From: CAYTSA01 sp964440345
GTDB lineage: Bacteria; Desulfobacterota; Desulfovibrionia; Desulfovibrionales; Desulfovibrionaceae
Reading direction: 5' to 3'
Assembly: GCA_964440345.1 (NCBI GenBank)
Contig: CAYTSA010000006.1
Location: forward strand, 1 to 64,000
DNA length: 64,000 nucleotides
A program made the position numbers and the translations under genes. Below are positions 60,984 to 64,000 of the stretch, in pieces. A model generated the notes under the pieces. That model did no database searches. It was given only the letters and a program-made list of their open reading frames with translations, and was not told the DNA's origin. Position 1 is the first letter of the stretch. Every line of letters begins with the position of its first letter.

Positions 60984-62147
60984 ATGGCATTTATTTCCTC
61001 TGGATATAATCCTGACAAACCGATGGAGGACCGCATCACCGACATCGGCCCCCAGCACTTTTCAAAGTTCTACCCGCCTGTCATCAAAAAAAATAAAGGC
61101 GCGTGGGACTACCATGAAATCCTTGAACCTGGGGTACTGGTCCACGTTGCCAAAAGCGGCGACAAGTGCTTCACCGTCCGCGTGGGCACCGCCCGTCTGA
61201 TGTCTGTCAGCCTTATCCGCGAAGCATGCGAAATCGCCGACAAACACTGCGACGGATTCCTGCGTTTCACCACCCGGAACAACATTGAATTCATGGTCGA
61301 CGACGAATCCAAAGTCGGCCCCCTGAAGGAAGACCTGCTGTCCCGCAAATTTGCCGGCGGCAGTTTCAAGTTCCCCGTCGGCGGCACCGGCGCCGGCATT
61401 ACCAACATCGTGCACACCCAGGGCTGGGTCCACTGCCACACCCCGGCCACTGACGCCTCCGGTCCGGTCAAGGCTGTCATGGACGAAGTGTTCGACTACT
61501 TCACCTCCATGAAGCTGCCGGCTCCTGTGCGCATCTCCCTGGCCTGCTGCCTGAACATGTGCGGCGCTGTTCACTGCTCTGACATCGGCTTGGTGGGCAT
61601 CCACCGCAAGCCCCCGATGATCGACCACGAAGTCCTTGACAACATCTGCGAAATCCCGCTGGCTGTCTCTTCCTGCCCCTTGGCCGCCATCAAGCCGACC
61701 AAGACCCAGCTGGAAAACGGCAAGGAAGTCAAGACGGTGGCCGTGAACGAAGACCGCTGCATGTACTGCGGCAACTGCTACACCATGTGCCCCGCTCTGC
61801 CCTTGGCCGACGGCGAAGGCGACGGCGTCGTCATCATGGTCGGCGGCAAGATATCCAACCGCATCTCCGAGCCCAAGTTCTCGAAGGTGGTAGTTGCCTA
61901 CATTCCCAACGAGCCGCCCCGTTGGCCCACACTGACCAAGACCATCCACAAGATCATTGACGCGTACTCCGAAGGCGCCCGCAAGTACGAACGCCTCGGC
62001 GACTGGGCTGAACGCATCGGCTGGGAAAAGTTCTTTGAAGAGACTGGCCTGGAGTTCTCCCACCACTGCATCGACGACTTCCGGGATCCTGCATACTACT
62101 CCTGGCGCCAGTCCACGCAGTTCAAGTTCACTGACGCCATCAAATAG
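60984..62147 (+). CDS. dsrB: Dissimilatory sulfite reductase subunit beta
   Basis: A 387-residue catalytic beta subunit, carrying the active sirohaem-[4Fe-4S] site. Seen: the N-terminal DIGPQHFSKFYPPVIKKNKG, FLRFTTRNNIEFMV, TQGWVHCHTPATD, the cluster motif ACCLNMCGAVHCSD and the ferredoxin insertion DRCMYCGNCYTMCPAL. It pairs with DsrA in an alpha2beta2 core that hands its product to DsrC (not in the window). Good ribosome site GGGGAGGAC. Confidence 0.98.
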   Translation: MAFISSGYNPDKPMEDRITDIGPQHFSKFYPPVIKKNKGAWDYHEILEPGVLVHVAKSGDKCFTVRVGTARLMSVSLIREACEIADKHCDGFLRFTTRNNIEFMVDDESKVGPLKEDLLSRKFAGGSFKFPVGGTGAGITNIVHTQGWVHCHTPATDASGPVKAVMDEVFDYFTSMKLPAPVRISLACCLNMCGAVHCSDIGLVGIHRKPPMIDHEVLDNICEIPLAVSSCPLAAIKPTKTQLENGKEVKTVAVNEDRCMYCGNCYTMCPALPLADGEGDGVVIMVGGKISNRISEPKFSKVVVAYIPNEPPRWPTLTKTIHKIIDAYSEGARKYERLGDWAERIGWEKFFEETGLEFSHHCIDDFRDPAYYSWRQSTQFKFTDAIK

Positions 62148-62218
62148 CATTACTACAGCTTAACCTTTCCGGCGCAGCCATGCGCTGCGCCGGAATAATT
62201 CACGCGAGGGCGAAGAGC

Positions 62219-62452
62219 ATGTCTGACGAGGCAAAACAACAGATTCTTGATTTTCTGGACGGCAAGTCAAAATCAAAAACTAAATTCTACTTCAACGACT
62301 TCACCAAACTGTTTCCGGACATGAAGGCCCGGGAAGTCAAAAAGCTGCTGACCGCCCTGGTGAACGAAGGCAAGCTTGAGTTCTGGTCCAGCGGCTCCAC
62401 CACCATGTACGGCTTGACTGGCGTGGGCAAGCAGCACAGCGAAGAAGACTAG
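62219..62452 (+). CDS. dsrD: DsrD, allosteric activator of dissimilatory sulfite reductase
   Basis: A 77-residue winged-helix protein: AKQQILDFLDGKSKSKTKFY, FNDFTKLFPDMKAREVKKLL, EGKLEFWSSGSTTMYGL. DsrD is found directly after dsrAB in sulfate reducers and stimulates DsrAB activity. The start at 62219 (not the upstream in-frame ATG at 62180) matches the family N-terminus. The order dsrA-dsrB-dsrD marks reductive-type metabolism. Confidence 0.96.
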   Translation: MSDEAKQQILDFLDGKSKSKTKFYFNDFTKLFPDMKAREVKKLLTALVNEGKLEFWSSGSTTMYGLTGVGKQHSEED

Positions 62453-62459
62453 TTCTTTC

Positions 62460-62485
62460 ACGGTCCCGCCCTACGGCGGGACCGT
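62460..62485 (+). terminator. Perfect GC-rich hairpin between dsrD and cobB/dsrN
   Basis: ACGGTCCCGCC and GGCGGGACCGT around a CTAC loop. No U-run follows (TTACTTCC), so it probably reduces or stabilises transcript ends rather than fully terminating, leaving less mRNA for the next gene. Confidence 0.6.
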
Positions 62486-62495
62486 TACTTCCGCC

Positions 62496-63893
62496 GTGAA
62501 CACGCGCCCCCGCCTCATCGTAGCAGGCCTCAGCGGTGGGGCAGGAAAGACGATCCTCTCCCTGGGGCTCGCCCGCGCCCTCTCGCGCTCCCGCAGCCAA
62601 ATCATCCAGACCTTCAAAAAGGGACCCGACTACATTGACGCCGCCTGGCTGGGGCTGGCCGCCCAGGCTGAAACCTCCAACCTGGACCCCTTTCTTCTGG
62701 ATAGCGGTACGCTTGCCCAGCTCTTCCTGGATCGCTCCGCACACGCTCATATTTCTATTATCGAAGGCAACCGAGGACTCTTCGACGGCAAAGACAGGGA
62801 TGGCTCCTGCTCCACAGCAGAACTCGCCCGTCAGCTACAGGCTCCCGTGCTCCTGGTCATGGACGCAACCAAAATGACCCGCACTGCAGCTGCTCTTGTC
62901 CATGGCTGCAAGACTTTTGAACCAGACTTGAGACTGGCCGGCGTAATCTGCAACCGCACTGCCGGCGAGCGCCACCGGGCCATCCTGAAAGAAACCATCG
63001 AGCACTACACCTCCGTACCAGTGCTGGGCATGCTGCCCAAGGCGGAGAAGCTTATTCCTGAGCGGCACATGGGACTTTTTTCCTATCACGAGCAGGACGA
63101 AGGCGGGCCGGACGCTGAAACTGTACTCAACTCCCTGGCAGATATGGTGGAGGAGCACATTGACTTAGACGCTGTGCTGGCTGCAGCCAGGACTGCGCCA
63201 GCCCTGGAATCGCCAGCCTTGGCGCCTTTATGGCCTGAGCCAGTCCTAACTGAGAATGACGCCCAGCCCCGCATCGGCTACGTGCATGACGCCGCGCTGT
63301 GGTTTTACTACCCGGAAAACCTGGAGGCCCTGCGCCGCGCCGGCGCCGCGCTCGCCCGGGTCAGTGTGCTGTCCGAAGACCCCTGGCCCGAGCTAGACGG
63401 CCTCTACCTAGGCGGCGGCTTCCCGGAAACTCTGGCCGAACCCCTGGCCGCCAACTCAACCGTGCGCCAGCGTGTTCGCATGATGGCTGAAATGGGCCTG
63501 CCCATCTACGCTGAATGCGGCGGCTTCATGTATCTGGGCCGCTCCGTGGTCTGGCAAGGCCAAGAACACCCCATGGCCGGAGTTTTTCCTGTGCGCACAG
63601 AGCTGTGCGCCAAACCCCAGGGCCTGGGCTACGTTACAGCCCAAGCCGTCCGCGATACGCCTTTTTTCCCCCAGGGCGAGACTCTGCGCGCCCACGAATT
63701 CCACTACTCCCGCTGCGTGCCCGCCGACGGCGCTGAGCTTACATTTTCCCTGCGCATGACCCGCGGTGAAGGCATGTTGGCCGGCTTCGACGGGCTGGTG
63801 TACAAGAACACCTTTGCCACGTACGCACACACCCACGCCCTGGGCTTCCCCGGCTGGGCAAAAGCCTTTGTCACAGCCTGCGCAAAAAAGTAA
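62496..63893 (+). CDS. dsrN: Cobyrinate a,c-diamide synthase-like amidotransferase (DsrN/CobB)
   Basis: A 465-residue ATP-dependent amidotransferase. The N-terminal dethiobiotin-synthetase-like domain has SGGAGKTILSLGLARAL (P-loop, about 10-26), KKGPDYIDAAWL and EGNRGLFDGKD. The C-terminal glutaminase class I domain has the nucleophile Cys in YAECGGFMYLG and YSRC near the end. In Desulfovibrio this gene directly follows dsrABD and is thought to amidate sirohaem for DsrAB (DsrN); it could also serve cobalamin. GTG start at 62496, close to the hairpin. Confidence 0.9.
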   Translation: MNTRPRLIVAGLSGGAGKTILSLGLARALSRSRSQIIQTFKKGPDYIDAAWLGLAAQAETSNLDPFLLDSGTLAQLFLDRSAHAHISIIEGNRGLFDGKDRDGSCSTAELARQLQAPVLLVMDATKMTRTAAALVHGCKTFEPDLRLAGVICNRTAGERHRAILKETIEHYTSVPVLGMLPKAEKLIPERHMGLFSYHEQDEGGPDAETVLNSLADMVEEHIDLDAVLAAARTAPALESPALAPLWPEPVLTENDAQPRIGYVHDAALWFYYPENLEALRRAGAALARVSVLSEDPWPELDGLYLGGGFPETLAEPLAANSTVRQRVRMMAEMGLPIYAECGGFMYLGRSVVWQGQEHPMAGVFPVRTELCAKPQGLGYVTAQAVRDTPFFPQGETLRAHEFHYSRCVPADGAELTFSLRMTRGEGMLAGFDGLVYKNTFATYAHTHALGFPGWAKAFVTACAKK

Positions 63894-64000
63894 CGCACCG
63901 CAGACGAACGGGGGCGCTTTTGCAGACTGGCGCAGACTCACCCATGTTGCAGGCCGAAATTCATGCTCAGACATACAGAGAAACATTGCAGCATGTGCTT

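Noticed and set aside
63456..63986. 176-codon minus-strand frame at the window end
   Set aside because: Mostly antisense to the dsrN/cobB gene, with no domain or ribosome site; the last 107 bp of the window hold nothing I can name.

Overview
The window looks like a chromosome segment of a Desulfovibrio-type sulfate-reducing bacterium. It carries dsrA-dsrB-dsrD followed by a cobyrinate-diamide-synthase-like gene (the dsrN/cobB position). It also has a CO dehydrogenase (cooS) with its nickel-insertion ATPase (cooC), a multihaem cytochrome c, a TauE/SafE-type exporter, a molybdopterin oxidoreductase with iron-sulfur partners, a CbiK chelatase, and a lysS-lol-bamA-skp-lpx envelope operon. The GC-rich coding sequence, GTG/TTG starts and GC-rich hairpins agree with that group. 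The genus assignment is inference from gene content, not from a marker gene.

Layout. 1-6 kb: 3' end of a seven-haem cytochrome, a 24-nt tandem repeat array, a LOG-family phosphoribohydrolase, an orphan livK/livG pair without permeases, a phosphatidylserine decarboxylase-like remnant, and a secreted DUF1566 protein. 6-16.3 kb: one long + strand operon for outer-membrane biogenesis and lipid A (lysS, lolC, lolD, bamA, skp, lpxD, fabZ, lpxA, lpxI). 16.3-25.9 kb: small unknowns, an ECF sigma/anti-sigma/CpxP-like operon, cbiK, an EamA transporter, a thiC-like gene, slyD, and a second DUF1566 protein with an out-of-frame IPTL-type sorting tail just past its stop. 26-37 kb: an M16C peptidase, an SDR plus DUF115 pair, an FG-GAP secreted protein, an M23 peptidase, a TtcA-like ATPase, and a TauE exporter. 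37-43 kb: divergent ferredoxin/NuoI-like and molybdopterin-oxidoreductase/FmdE-MoaB-like genes around an FNR-type palindrome. 43-50 kb: a double glycosyltransferase, cooS-cooC, and a graveyard of gene fragments. 50-54.5 kb: a periplasmic binding lipoprotein, a two-CW histidine kinase and a receiver-STAS protein, probably one signalling unit. 54.7-59 kb: a kinase-like phosphotransferase and a 1087-residue secreted protein with duplicated domains and a papain/C39-like Cys-His-Asp signature. 59-64 kb: dsrABD and dsrN/cobB.

Two dispersed intergenic repeat families run through the window. Family 1 is a MITE-like element with CTAG[C/A]GCATTTT ends and two fuller copies, one internally deleted copy and several half copies. 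Family 2 is a ~250-bp element around a GGGCGGCCGCAAGG core. One family 2 copy carries a fragment of family 1 flanked by a 7-bp duplication. Two runs of 10 N mark assembly gaps, one inside a ferredoxin gene and one inside a short direct repeat. No rRNA, tRNA, CRISPR array, IS transposase or prophage was seen.
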